This document shows, in pieces, positions 14,938-21,524 of a stretch of 21,629 nt of DNA. Every line of letters starts with the position of its first letter. The stretch's first letter is position 1. This stretch comes from JBLNCE01 sp050260415 (GTDB lineage: Bacteria; Bacillota; UBA4882; JAAYXC01). The stretch spans positions 1 through 21,629 of the forward strand of contig JBLNCE010000076.1 of the NCBI GenBank assembly GCA_050260415.1, given 5' to 3'. The position numbers and the translations under genes were made by a program. The notes below the pieces were generated by a model. That model ran no database searches and was not told the origin of the DNA. It was given only the letters and a program-made list of their open reading frames with translations.

Positions 14938-14966
14938 TTGACGGTCATTCCGCCCTTTGCTATAAT
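14938..14966 (+). promoter_or_regulatory. Sigma-A promoter for rplM-rpsI
   Basis: TTGACG (14938-14943) and TATAAT (14961-14966) are 17 nt apart, an 11/12 match. This is the strongest promoter in the window and fits ribosomal protein genes. The start of transcription is near 14973. Confidence 0.9.
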
Positions 14967-14989
14967 AAAGTGGTCCGCGCGTAAATGGG

Positions 14990-15017
14990 GTCCGCTCCGG
15001 ATGGAAACCGGACGGCC
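14990..15017 (+). promoter_or_regulatory. Leader hairpin upstream of rplM
   Basis: TCCGG (14996-15000)/CCGGA (15008-15012) with a 7-nt loop is extended by CCG/CGG pairs across a bulged C. It lies between the promoter and the AGGAGGT of rplM, where Bacillota often carry an L13 autoregulatory leader. I could not match the Rfam L13 leader sequence from memory, so regulation by L13 is inference. Confidence 0.4.
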
Positions 15018-15043
15018 TTTGGGATTGTTCGAGGAGGTCAGCA

Positions 15044-15490
15044 ATGGAAACGTACATGGCCAAGCCGGCGGAGGTCGGCCAGAAATGGTACCTGGTTGAT
15101 GCGGAGGGCAAGACCCTCGGCCGCCTGGCAACGGCGGTCGCCCGCGTCCTGCACGGCAAGCACAAACCGACGTTTACTCCCGGGGTGGACTGTGGCGACC
15201 ACGTGATCGTCATCAACGCCGACAAAGTGGTTGTGACAGGCCGGAAACGGGAGAAGAAGATGGTTTATCACCATTCGCTCTACCCGGGCGGCCTCAAGGC
15301 GGTGAAGTACGGCGATCTTCTCGCCAATCGCCCGGAACGAGCCTTGACCAGAGCGATCCGGGGCATGCTCCCCAAGAATTCATTGGGTCGCCATATGCTG
15401 CGCAAGCTCCGTGTCTACCGTGGCGCCGAGCATCCGCATGCCGCGCAACAACCTGAATCTTACGAGATCAAGGACGCAATCAGGAGGTAA
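15044..15490 (+). CDS. rplM: 50S ribosomal protein L13
   Basis: The 148-residue protein starts at ATG 15044, 5 nt after GAGGAGGT. It opens with the classical METYMAKPAEVGQKWYLVDA and has GKTLGRLATAVARVLHGKHK, VVVTGRKREKKMVYHHSLYP and MLPKNSLGRHMLRKLRVYRG. L13 is an early assembly protein of the large subunit. The stop TAA lies inside the AGGAGGTAA that serves rpsI, the usual rplM-rpsI coupling. Unlike many Bacillota, truA and the alpha operon do not precede it; the GntR gene does. Confidence 0.98.
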   Translation: METYMAKPAEVGQKWYLVDAEGKTLGRLATAVARVLHGKHKPTFTPGVDCGDHVIVINADKVVVTGRKREKKMVYHHSLYPGGLKAVKYGDLLANRPERALTRAIRGMLPKNSLGRHMLRKLRVYRGAEHPHAAQQPESYEIKDAIRR

Positions 15491-15494
15491 GAAG

Positions 15495-15905
15495 ATGCCG
15501 CGCGCCAAGAAAGCAACCAAGTTATCCTATTACGGGACCGGTCGGCGCAAGAGCGCGGTGGCCAAGGTCCGCGTCATCACCGGGCAGGGCAGGATCGTGG
15601 TCAATGGCAAGCCGGTGGGCGACTATTTCGGACGTAAGCTGCTCGAGGTCATTGTGCGTCAGCCTTTGGAAGCCGTCGCCGTCGGGGAAAAGTACGATGT
15701 GGTGGCCAGCGTGGCCGGCGGTGGCGTCAGCGGTCAAGCCGGCGCGGTACGGCATGGGATCGCCCGGGCCTTGTTGCAGGTCGATGGGGAATATCGGGCG
15801 CCGCTCAAGAAGGCGGGTTTTCTTACCCGCGACCCGCGGGCCAAGGAACGCCGCAAGTATGGGCTGAAGAAGGCGCGTAAGGCGCCACAGTTCTCCAAAC
15901 GGTAA
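15495..15905 (+). CDS. rpsI: 30S ribosomal protein S9
   Basis: The 136-residue protein starts at ATG 15495, with AGGAGGT 6 nt upstream. It has the S9 core GTGRRKSAVAKVRVITGQGR and the conserved end GFLTRDPRAKERRKYGLKKARKAPQFSKR, whose last residues reach the P site of the ribosome. The N-terminal extension PRAKKATKLS is slightly longer than in E. coli. It is the last gene of the transcription unit, closed by the terminator at 15922. Confidence 0.98.
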   Translation: MPRAKKATKLSYYGTGRRKSAVAKVRVITGQGRIVVNGKPVGDYFGRKLLEVIVRQPLEAVAVGEKYDVVASVAGGGVSGQAGAVRHGIARALLQVDGEYRAPLKKAGFLTRDPRAKERRKYGLKKARKAPQFSKR

Positions 15906-15921
15906 CAGTCATAAGAGTTCG

Positions 15922-15949
15922 AAACGCGGCCAACAGGCCGCGTTTTTTT
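15922..15949 (+). terminator. Rho-independent terminator after rpsI
   Basis: The perfect 10-bp stem AAACGCGGCC (15922-15931)/GGCCGCGTTT (15936-15945) with an AACA loop is followed by more T residues. A second hairpin without a T tract follows at 15953-15982. Confidence 0.95.
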
Positions 15950-15952
15950 GTG

Positions 15953-15982
15953 CCCGAGCGCCGATTGTTTTGCGCGCTCGGG
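15953..15982. other. Second GC-rich inverted repeat after rpsI
   Basis: CCCGAGCGC (15953-15961) is perfectly complementary to GCGCTCGGG (15974-15982) across a 12-nt loop. It lies immediately after the terminator and before the menG upstream region. Confidence 0.4.
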
Positions 15983-16019
15983 GAACGCTATCATCCAAAA
16001 CGACCACGACTGCCTCGTG

Positions 16020-16049
16020 CACGTCCACGGTGAGCGGTACACGTTCACG
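16020..16049 (+). repeat. Two CACGTYCACG direct repeats, 20 bp apart
   Basis: CACGTCCACG (16020-16029) and CACGTTCACG (16040-16049) differ at one base and repeat with a 20-bp period, about two helical turns. They precede the menG start by 38 nt and could be operator half-sites. No promoter was recognised in this stretch. Confidence 0.35.
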
Positions 16050-16086
16050 TACATGACACCAATGTGTGGCCTGGGGGTTGGAGGCC

Positions 16087-16818
16087 TTGACCATCGAGCG
16101 GGACCCGGACCGCGCCGAGATGTTCTCCCTGATCGCACCGCGCTATGACCGGATTAACCGCGTGATCAGCGGCGGGCTGGACCTTTCCTGGCGGCGGGCG
16201 ATTCTGCGGCGGCTGCCTTCAGGCTGGGCGCCGCGCGAGTTCCTCGATGTGTGTTGCGGCACGGGCACACTCTTGATGATGCTGTGCCGCAGGTATCCGG
16301 CCGCGGCTGCCGTGGGGCTGGATTTCGCCCCGGGTATGCTCCGCGAGGCCGGGGAACGTCTGGCACGGATGCGGGGGACTCCACCCACGCTTGTGCTGGG
16401 CGACCAAAACCGTCTGCCGTTCGAGAACGATCGGTTCGATCTGGTCACCAACGCTTTCGGTCTCCGCAATTCGCGCGATCTCGATCGCAGCGTGGCGGAG
16501 ATGTACCGCGTGCTGGCGCCGGGCGGCATGATGGCCGTGCTCGAGCTTACCCGTCCGCGAAAGAACCTGCGGGGCCGCCTTTTTTCCCTCTATTTCGCGC
16601 GGCTTGCGCCAATCCTCGCGCGCATGCTCGGCGGCGACCGGTACGCTTACGCCTATCTGCCGGATTCGGTGGCGGGATTTCTGAGCCGCGAAGAGATGGG
16701 GCAAAGAATCAGCCGCCTCACGCACAGCCCGGTCAACCAAACACCGCTCTTCGGCTCGGTCGTGAGCCTGTTTCTGATAGAAAAGGCATGCGACCTGCCC
16801 GGTTCCAATCCCGGATAG
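16087..16818 (+). CDS. menG: Demethylmenaquinone methyltransferase
   Basis: The 243-residue SAM-dependent class I methyltransferase is of the UbiE/MenG family. It opens RDPDRAEMFSLIAPRYDRINRV, has the SAM loop FLDVCCGTGTLLMML, LVLGDQNRLPFENDRFDLV, and the UbiE signature AFGLRNSRDLDRSVAEMYRVLAPGG. MenG C-methylates demethylmenaquinol in the last step of menaquinone synthesis, so the host likely has a menaquinone-based electron chain. The start is uncertain among GTG 16066, TTG 16078 and TTG 16087; the last is preferred because GGGGG lies 9 nt upstream and the N-terminus matches the family. Confidence 0.9.
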   Translation: MTIERDPDRAEMFSLIAPRYDRINRVISGGLDLSWRRAILRRLPSGWAPREFLDVCCGTGTLLMMLCRRYPAAAAVGLDFAPGMLREAGERLARMRGTPPTLVLGDQNRLPFENDRFDLVTNAFGLRNSRDLDRSVAEMYRVLAPGGMMAVLELTRPRKNLRGRLFSLYFARLAPILARMLGGDRYAYAYLPDSVAGFLSREEMGQRISRLTHSPVNQTPLFGSVVSLFLIEKACDLPGSNPG

Positions 16819-16823
16819 GATGA

Positions 16824-16851
16824 CAAGAAACGGACCGTCTTGCCTGTTTTT
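16824..16851 (+). terminator. Possible terminator after menG
   Basis: CAAGA...TCTTG (16824-16842), with CG/CG pairs inside across a two-base bulge, is followed by CCTGTTTTT. The stem is imperfect. It overlaps the first TTTCCGGAAA palindrome. Confidence 0.4.
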
Positions 16852-16942
16852 CCGGAAATCACTCCTGGTCAACGCGCTGCCGGGATGGTTAAGATGAACA
16901 TGCGGATCGTCTTTTCCAGTCTGCCGTCCGCGTTTCCGGAAA
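16849..16942. repeat. Two TTTCCGGAAA palindromes upstream of the serine hydrolase gene
   Basis: Exact 10-bp palindromes lie at 16849-16858 and 16933-16942. The second extends to a 14-bp perfect palindrome (CGTTTCCGGAAACG, 16931-16944) about 30 nt before the next ATG. Centre-to-centre spacing is 84 bp, eight helical turns. They look like a paired operator. Confidence 0.4.
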
Positions 16943-16973
16943 CGGGGAGCGCGGAGGGGAAGGAGTGTTGTGG

Positions 16974-17882
16974 ATGCGTTATCCGGCAGGGAAAAAGATC
17001 GCCGTGGCTTTACTGACGGTGGCGGCGGTGGTGGTAGGCCTGAGAGGAAATCCGGTTCCGGAAGAAAACCGCACCCCGCGGGCGGCCGAGTTGCGTCAGG
17101 CGCCGCGGGTCTACGTACCCGACTATACCGCGCTCAAGCAGGCGATGCAAAACTACATCGCCCGTTACCCCGGGATCACCTACGGCATCTATTTCAAGGA
17201 CCTCGCGAGCGGCAGCAGTTTCGGCATCAATCATTACGGGGTCTTTCCGGCCGCCAGCAGCATCAAGGCACCGCTGGCACTCTACGTTAGCGAGCTGGTC
17301 GATCGCGGCAAACTCGATTGGCAGGACAAGGTGACTTACACGGCGGATCTCGATTGGCAGGGCGGTGCGGGCTGCCTGCAATTCTTCGCCCAGGACGGCA
17401 ACAAGTACTCGCTCAGGGTGCTTACCAACCTCGCCATCACCATCAGCGACAACATCGCCACACGGATGCTCCTGCGGCACGTGGGCAAGAACAATTTCAT
17501 CAACTATCTGTGGAGCCTCGGCGCCGGCACGGTCTATCCCGGCGGCGAGAACAAATCGACCCCGCGTGACATGGGGCGTTACGTGGAGGCCATCATCAAC
17601 TACGCCAAAACCCATCCCAGCGGCCGTCAGCTGCTCGACGACATGGCCAATCCCATCTGGCACGTGGGGTTGCCCGGGAGACTGCCCGACCGGGTGACGG
17701 TCGCCCACAAGGAGGGGGACCTGACCGGTGTGGCGACCGATATCGGCGTGGTGTACGGATCGCGGCCCTATATCCTTGCCGTGATGTCGACCGGCGTCCC
17801 GAACGAGGACGTTGGTTTCAACAATATCGCCGCCCTAAGCAAGCTGGCCTATGATTACCAGGAACGGATCGGGTGGAGATAA
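16974..17882 (+). CDS. Exported class A beta-lactamase-fold serine hydrolase
   Basis: The protein has 302 residues. AAGGAG is 8 nt before ATG 16974; the preceding GTG and TTG are too close to it. An N-terminal signal anchor (KIAVALLTVAAVVVGLRG, ~8-25) precedes the catalytic domain. The class A motifs are SSIK in FPAASSIKAPLALYV (nucleophile Ser), SDN in TISDNIATRMLL and STPRDMGRYVEAI. The K-T/S-G motif appears as HKEGD. The omega-loop Glu (ExxLN) of true class A enzymes is not seen, so hydrolysis of beta-lactams is doubtful and a wall-peptide or other carboxypeptidase/esterase role is as likely. It converges with the aldo/keto reductase gene. Confidence 0.8.
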   Translation: MRYPAGKKIAVALLTVAAVVVGLRGNPVPEENRTPRAAELRQAPRVYVPDYTALKQAMQNYIARYPGITYGIYFKDLASGSSFGINHYGVFPAASSIKAPLALYVSELVDRGKLDWQDKVTYTADLDWQGGAGCLQFFAQDGNKYSLRVLTNLAITISDNIATRMLLRHVGKNNFINYLWSLGAGTVYPGGENKSTPRDMGRYVEAIINYAKTHPSGRQLLDDMANPIWHVGLPGRLPDRVTVAHKEGDLTGVATDIGVVYGSRPYILAVMSTGVPNEDVGFNNIAALSKLAYDYQERIGWR

Positions 17883-17910
17883 AGAAAACCACCCGCAAAA
17901 TCACCCGCCC

Positions 17911-18867
17911 CTACACCACCCGGATGGCGAATTGGGGGCACGCAACGGTGCAATAGCCGCAGCGGACGCATTTGTCCGCGTCCACGCGGGCTTTATCCGC
18001 AAAAACAGCCAGCGCGTCGCTGTGGCAGGCGTCGAGACAGGCGCCGCAACCCCGGCAGAGGTTGGCCGAGACCTTGACCTGTTTCCCGTGTCCAATGATG
18101 GACGGGGGCGGGCCGAGGTCCGTCCGCCCGGCAAAGAAGTCCACGTTATAGTCTACCTCGGCGGGATGCACCATCCCAATGGCAATCGCGTGCGATGGAA
18201 CCGCGCGCCTGGCGAAATCCAGATTCTCCGCGAACGAATCCAGCAGCGTCCCGCCCCCCAGGACTTTCATCAGGTAGACGCCTTTGCCGGCCTCGTAATT
18301 GCGCGTGATTGCCCGCGCCATCCCGGGCACCGTGCCGTTCAGGATGCCCCGGCCCGCCTGGTTGAAGATCGGAAAGACCACGTCGATATCGTCGCGGGCG
18401 GCCGCGGCCTCGGTCGTGCGCACATCGTGGGTGGAGATGCCGACGGCCTTGATGACGCCCCGGTTCTTAAAGTCGTGGAGGCACCGGAGGGCGCCCGCGC
18501 GTTCCGCGAAGACCTCCGTGCCGACGCGCGCCGCGTGGAGATGGAAGAGATCGATCTGGTCCAAAGCCAGCTCGGCCAGGGCTTCGCGCACCGCGGCCTC
18601 CATCTCCGCGTAAGTCTCGGCGGCGGATTTCGTGGCCACGACCGGCCGCAGACCGGTGGCCTTGATCGCCTCGCGAATGGGCGCGTATGTTCCATAGACC
18701 TGGGCGGTATCGATGAAGTTTATCCCGCGTTCCAGGGCCCGGGCGACCACGGCGGTCGCCTCGGTAAGCGGCAAACCTTTCTGCAAGGGACCCATCGGCA
18801 GGGCGCCCAGGCAAAGTCCCGTAACCTCGATCCCGGTACGGCCGAGGAGGTTCTTTTGTAGACTCAT
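17911..18867 (-). CDS. Aldo/keto reductase with C-terminal two-cluster ferredoxin domain
   Basis: The product has 318 residues from ATG 18867, 6 nt after GAGGTG on the minus strand; GTG 18876 lies inside that site. The (beta/alpha)8 AKR core starts KNLLGRTGIEVTGLCLG and has the FIDTAQVYG motif (catalytic Asp53 and Tyr58), Lys80 and a FHLHAARVG strand. The C-terminal 48 residues are a bacterial ferredoxin with Cys271, 274, 277, 281 and Cys300, 303, 306, 310, two 4Fe-4S clusters. This fusion is frequent in anaerobes and should let ferredoxin-type electrons reach the active site. The substrate is unknown. Its 3' end faces the serine hydrolase gene with a 28-bp gap. Confidence 0.92.
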   Translation of the reverse strand: MSLQKNLLGRTGIEVTGLCLGALPMGPLQKGLPLTEATAVVARALERGINFIDTAQVYGTYAPIREAIKATGLRPVVATKSAAETYAEMEAAVREALAELALDQIDLFHLHAARVGTEVFAERAGALRCLHDFKNRGVIKAVGISTHDVRTTEAAAARDDIDVVFPIFNQAGRGILNGTVPGMARAITRNYEAGKGVYLMKVLGGGTLLDSFAENLDFARRAVPSHAIAIGMVHPAEVDYNVDFFAGRTDLGPPPSIIGHGKQVKVSANLCRGCGACLDACHSDALAVFADKARVDADKCVRCGYCTVACPQFAIRVV

Positions 18868-18876
18868 GTGATGCAC

Positions 18877-19065
18877 CTCACAGAAAATATTACGCCGGTA
18901 AACATGGCAAGCACGCCGTAGTACGGTGTTGTTTCGCCAGTTACCTCGTCATTCCTGCCGGGGCCAATCAATACGATTGCGGGTGTTTTGCGGATAAGGG
19001 GTGAACGCAGTCTGCAGGCACGCATCCGGGCCGGGCGAAGCATCCAGCCTTTGTCGCCGCGTCTT
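18877..19065. other. 189-nt gap, with a CCGTA-G-TACGG palindrome
   Basis: The gap contains a CCGTA/TACGG palindrome (18916-18926) upstream of the aldo/keto reductase gene, in a possible regulatory position. A TAATAT is present on the minus strand near 18885-18890 but no good -35 accompanies it. I see no gene or terminator here. Confidence 0.35.
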
Positions 19066-19554
19066 CTACGGCGGAGTAGGCGGCCTCTGTTGGGGCTGGG
19101 TTGCGGTTTGGCTGTCGGGAAGGCCGGACCTCGTCAGCACGTATGCCGTAATCGCTCCCCAGAGGACAAGGGCCAGCAGGTCGATCAGGGACTCGGCGGG
19201 TGAGCATCTGAGCGGGACTCTGGCGGCGACAAAGCTGGGCACGATAATGGCATGGTTGAGCCAGAAGACAGCGCCTGAGGCCCCTCCCTTGGCCACGGCG
19301 AAGTCGCGGCCGGATAGGCTGAGCACGAAATATACAGGGATCCCCAGGGCGGCGCTGGCGATCAGATGCGCCAGTTCCCCCACGAGAATCCGTGCGCTAT
19401 CGAGCTTGACACTGGCGAAAATTATCGCCCCTAGGTAGTGTCCCGAGGTGGAATGGGTCCAACCCAGCAGAACCATACTCCATTGCAGCAATTCGGTGGC
19501 GACGGCGCCCGTAAGGCCGGCCAGGGCGATCTGGAAGAAGCGGTCCTTGCGCAT
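19066..19554 (-). CDS. Small multi-pass membrane protein, hypothetical
   Basis: The protein has 162 residues. It starts at ATG 19554 (or GTG 19557); the upstream gene's TGA overlaps the start. About four hydrophobic helices are seen: IALAGLTGAVATELLQWSMV, LIASAALGIPVYFVLSL, GAVFWLNHAIIVPSFVA and LIDLLALVLWGAITAYVL, followed by a proline/glutamine-rich cytoplasmic tail. I do not recognise the family. The stop-start overlap with the ferritin-like gene implies that the two work together, perhaps in iron or oxidative metabolism (inference). Confidence 0.7.
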   Translation of the reverse strand: MRKDRFFQIALAGLTGAVATELLQWSMVLLGWTHSTSGHYLGAIIFASVKLDSARILVGELAHLIASAALGIPVYFVLSLSGRDFAVAKGGASGAVFWLNHAIIVPSFVAARVPLRCSPAESLIDLLALVLWGAITAYVLTRSGLPDSQTATQPQQRPPTPP

Positions 19555-20030
19555 CACGTTCCAGCCGGTTGAGGCGCATGCTTGCGCAGTGCTTCGAGTT
19601 GAGCGGCAAACCAGCCTTTGTGCAGTTCCTCGTCGATCTGGTAACGCCAGAGCATCTCCGCCAGCGAACGATCCTCCGCTTCGGCCCGGCGGACGAAATC
19701 GGTGTACATCTCGATGGCTTTCGTTTCGGCGAAGATCCCGAACTTGTATCGTTCCTCCAGGGTGAAGAGGTCCAGCGCCTTGGCGGAGACGGTGCCGGCA
19801 AAGCCAAATAGATCGCCCGCCAATACCGGTTTTTCCGCCCCGATTTCCTGGAGCTTCCCGGCGAAGTAATCCAGGTGGATCCGTTCCCGTTCCACCATGA
19901 CCGTGAAGGCGTAGCGCAAGTGATCGTCCGTTAAGGCCGGCAGTTGATCGCCGAACATCTTCACCTGGTAGAGTTCGAGCAGGTAGAACTCCTTGAGCTT
20001 GAAGCCCAATTCCGCCGTAGACATCCCCAT
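19554..20030 (-). CDS. Ferritin-like diiron protein
   Basis: The product has 158 residues from ATG 20030; AGAGG lies 12 nt upstream and ATG 20024 is an alternative. Four helices carry the diiron ligands: Glu19 in LLELYQVKMF, ExxH at Glu49-His52 (ERERIHLDYF), Glu102 in AETKAIEMYTDF, and ExxH at Glu134-His137 (EELHKGWF). This is the rubrerythrin/ferritin-like layout. No rubredoxin domain is present. Possible roles are peroxide reduction, iron handling or membrane-associated oxidation. The membrane protein gene overlaps its stop. Confidence 0.82.
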   Translation of the reverse strand: MGMSTAELGFKLKEFYLLELYQVKMFGDQLPALTDDHLRYAFTVMVERERIHLDYFAGKLQEIGAEKPVLAGDLFGFAGTVSAKALDLFTLEERYKFGIFAETKAIEMYTDFVRRAEAEDRSLAEMLWRYQIDEELHKGWFAAQLEALRKHAPQPAGT

Positions 20031-20096
20031 CGGGCGTCCGCGCCTCTTTCAGTCTAATAGTAATGATAACGCGGTAGAGCCAAGCGGCGGTGGCAC

Positions 20097-20249
20097 CTAT
20101 CCGCCAACCGGCGCGGGCAGAGCCTGGAAAGCTTCCATGGCCACGGCAAACCAGTTCTCATGCGCCGATACCAGGCTGGCGAAATCAAGTTCGTCCCAGG
20201 TCATGCGGCGCCAGTTCCCGTCGGATCGTTTCCGTGTTATTATGGACAA
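20097..20249 (-). CDS. Candidate small protein (35-50 aa) upstream of the ferritin-like gene
   Basis: A minus-strand frame from TTG 20249 ends at TAG 20099-20097 and encodes 50 residues; ATG 20204 would give 35. The core is TWDELDFASLVSAHENWFAV followed by AMEAFQALPAPVGG. This is a well-formed amphipathic helix with conserved-looking Trp, Phe and His-Glu. It sits 66 nt before the ferritin-like gene on the same strand. GGGGG is very close to the TTG and only GGGA precedes the ATG, so the translation start is not secure. No family is recognised. Confidence 0.4.
   Translation of the reverse strand: MSIITRKRSDGNWRRMTWDELDFASLVSAHENWFAVAMEAFQALPAPVGG
20235..20243 (+). promoter_or_regulatory. Extended -10 promoter for the ferredoxin-like gene
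   Basis: TGTTATTAT (20235-20243) is an extended -10 with TATTAT. The -35 region (TTCCCG at 20215) is weak, as expected for an extended -10. Transcription would start near 20250 and the GTG is at 20282. It lies inside the 5' end of the 50-codon minus frame if that starts at TTG. Confidence 0.4.
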
Positions 20250-20281
20250 GGCCCCCATCCATCATGTAAACCCATCCCGCG

Positions 20282-21187
20282 GTGGAAATACTGACCCGGG
20301 GAGATGCCTGGATCAAATATGGCGCGGAGGCGTTTCCGGTGTGCGAACTCTGCCATAGACACGGCGAGGGCGGCAAGTGGTTTTTGCAAGCCAAGAACTA
20401 CGCGGATGACCTCCTCAGCGATCTCCGCCGTCGCGACTACGTACAGCGGTTCATGCGCGGCCAGCGGGCACAGATCGGCGCGCCGGAGGCGATGGCGGGC
20501 TACGCCCGGCTGCCGTGGCCCCTCAAGCCGGTGGTTCGGCGCGTAATCGAGCACCGGTTGCGGCGTGACCATTTTGGCCAGGTTGTCACACCGGCCGAGG
20601 CGCGGGAGATCCTCGCGCTGGTCAACAGCGTGGTGCGGCTGCCATGTGTCTGCCGGCGGATCACGCTGGGTGGCGAACACCGGTACTGCTTGGGTTTCAG
20701 CATGCTCCCCGGCGGCCTGGGCGCGGCGGGCCTGGCTGACCCAAGCTACTGGTCCGGTCCCGGCGGAACTGGTCTCGAACGGCTCACGCGGGAGGAGGCG
20801 CTCGCGCTGCTCGCCGGGTTTGAACGGGAGGATCTGGTTCACTCCGTCTGGACCTTCAAGACGCCGTATATCGGGGGGTTGTGCAATTGCGACGCGGAGG
20901 GGTGCCGGGCCATGCGCGGCAACCTCCGTTTCGGCCTCACGGTCCTCCATCCGGGGGAATCCGTGGCCGCCGTAAACGAGAAGGCGTGCCGGGGCTGCGG
21001 CATCTGCTTGCGGAGATGCCCATTCGGCGCAATCCATCTCGACACAGAGCTGGGCGTCGCCGCCGTTGCCGCGGAACGGTGTTACGGCTGCGGCCTCTGT
21101 CTGACTGAGTGCCCGTGGCGCGCTGTTTCCATGCGGTCAAGGTCCGCCGAGACGAGGGAGGATGCTAACTTAGGTGCAGAAGATTGA
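20282..21187 (+). CDS. Cysteine-rich 2x[4Fe-4S] ferredoxin-like protein
   Basis: The protein has 301 residues. GTG 20282 is the only usable start because an in-frame TAA lies 13 nt upstream; no clear ribosome-binding site is visible. The N-terminal half has a CELC pair (Cys21 and Cys24), CVC at Cys122/124, Cys136 in YCLGF, and a CNCDAEGC motif (Cys201, 203, 208). This resembles the PCxCR...CL...ICNC domain found in anaerobe ferredoxins, which may bind an additional cluster. The C-terminus is a classical bacterial ferredoxin: Cys236, 239, 242, 246 and Cys267, 270, 273, 277, each ending CP. The electron partner is unknown; the divergent ferritin-like gene is a candidate (inference). Confidence 0.85.
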   Translation: MEILTRGDAWIKYGAEAFPVCELCHRHGEGGKWFLQAKNYADDLLSDLRRRDYVQRFMRGQRAQIGAPEAMAGYARLPWPLKPVVRRVIEHRLRRDHFGQVVTPAEAREILALVNSVVRLPCVCRRITLGGEHRYCLGFSMLPGGLGAAGLADPSYWSGPGGTGLERLTREEALALLAGFEREDLVHSVWTFKTPYIGGLCNCDAEGCRAMRGNLRFGLTVLHPGESVAAVNEKACRGCGICLRRCPFGAIHLDTELGVAAVAAERCYGCGLCLTECPWRAVSMRSRSAETREDANLGAED

Positions 21188-21191
21188 GATC

Positions 21192-21281
21192 CGGGGTCGG
21201 TATCGGAATCGGGGGCGAAGGTTTTTTCGAGGATATCGTGCCGCGGTATCGATTCCGATCGCGATCCCGATTCCGACCCCG
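21192..21281. repeat. Inverted repeat built from a degenerate CGATYC hexamer
   Basis: The left arm 21192-21214 (CGGGGTCGGTATCGGAATCGGGG) and right arm 21259-21281 are reverse complements at about 20 of 23 positions. Both are made of repeated hexamers of the form CGATTC/CGATCC, and the hexamer repeat extends further at 21247-21258. The loop contains a run of six T. It begins right after the stop of the ferredoxin-like gene, so it may act as a 3' hairpin or be a mobile or slippage-derived repeat. Confidence 0.55.
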
Positions 21282-21398
21282 AGGAAGGACCAGTTAAGCC
21301 GCGAGCGCGGGAGAGGGGGAAGGAAGACAGGATTTGCCCGAGAATGTCCCGTTCCTCCCCTCACATCTTTCTTAGAACAACCTCATAAATCCGGCCAG

Positions 21399-21524
21399 TT
21401 GCTGCAGGCGATCGACCAACTCCAGATCATCGCCGCCAAGAAAGGTATATTCCCTTTCACCCGGGAAGGCGAACGGATCGAGGCGATTGCCGCCTCTTTC
21501 CGGCTGGCCGCTCCCATGGGGTAA
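21399..21524 (+). CDS. Possible small ORF or remnant gene
   Basis: The frame LLQAIDQLQIIAAKKGIFPF is followed by TREGERIEAIAASFRLAAPMG and ends at TAA 21522-21524. From TTG 21399 it encodes 41 residues; the frame stays open upstream to 21174 but passes through the hexamer repeat and shows no start signal. The residue pattern looks protein-like, yet there is no ribosome-binding site. It could be a short gene or a decayed end. Most of the remaining 21282-21629 has no recognisable feature. Confidence 0.25.
   Translation: MLQAIDQLQIIAAKKGIFPFTREGERIEAIAASFRLAAPMG

Noticed and set aside
18968..19207. 79-codon minus-strand frame
   Set aside because: It mostly shadows the membrane protein gene and has low-quality composition.
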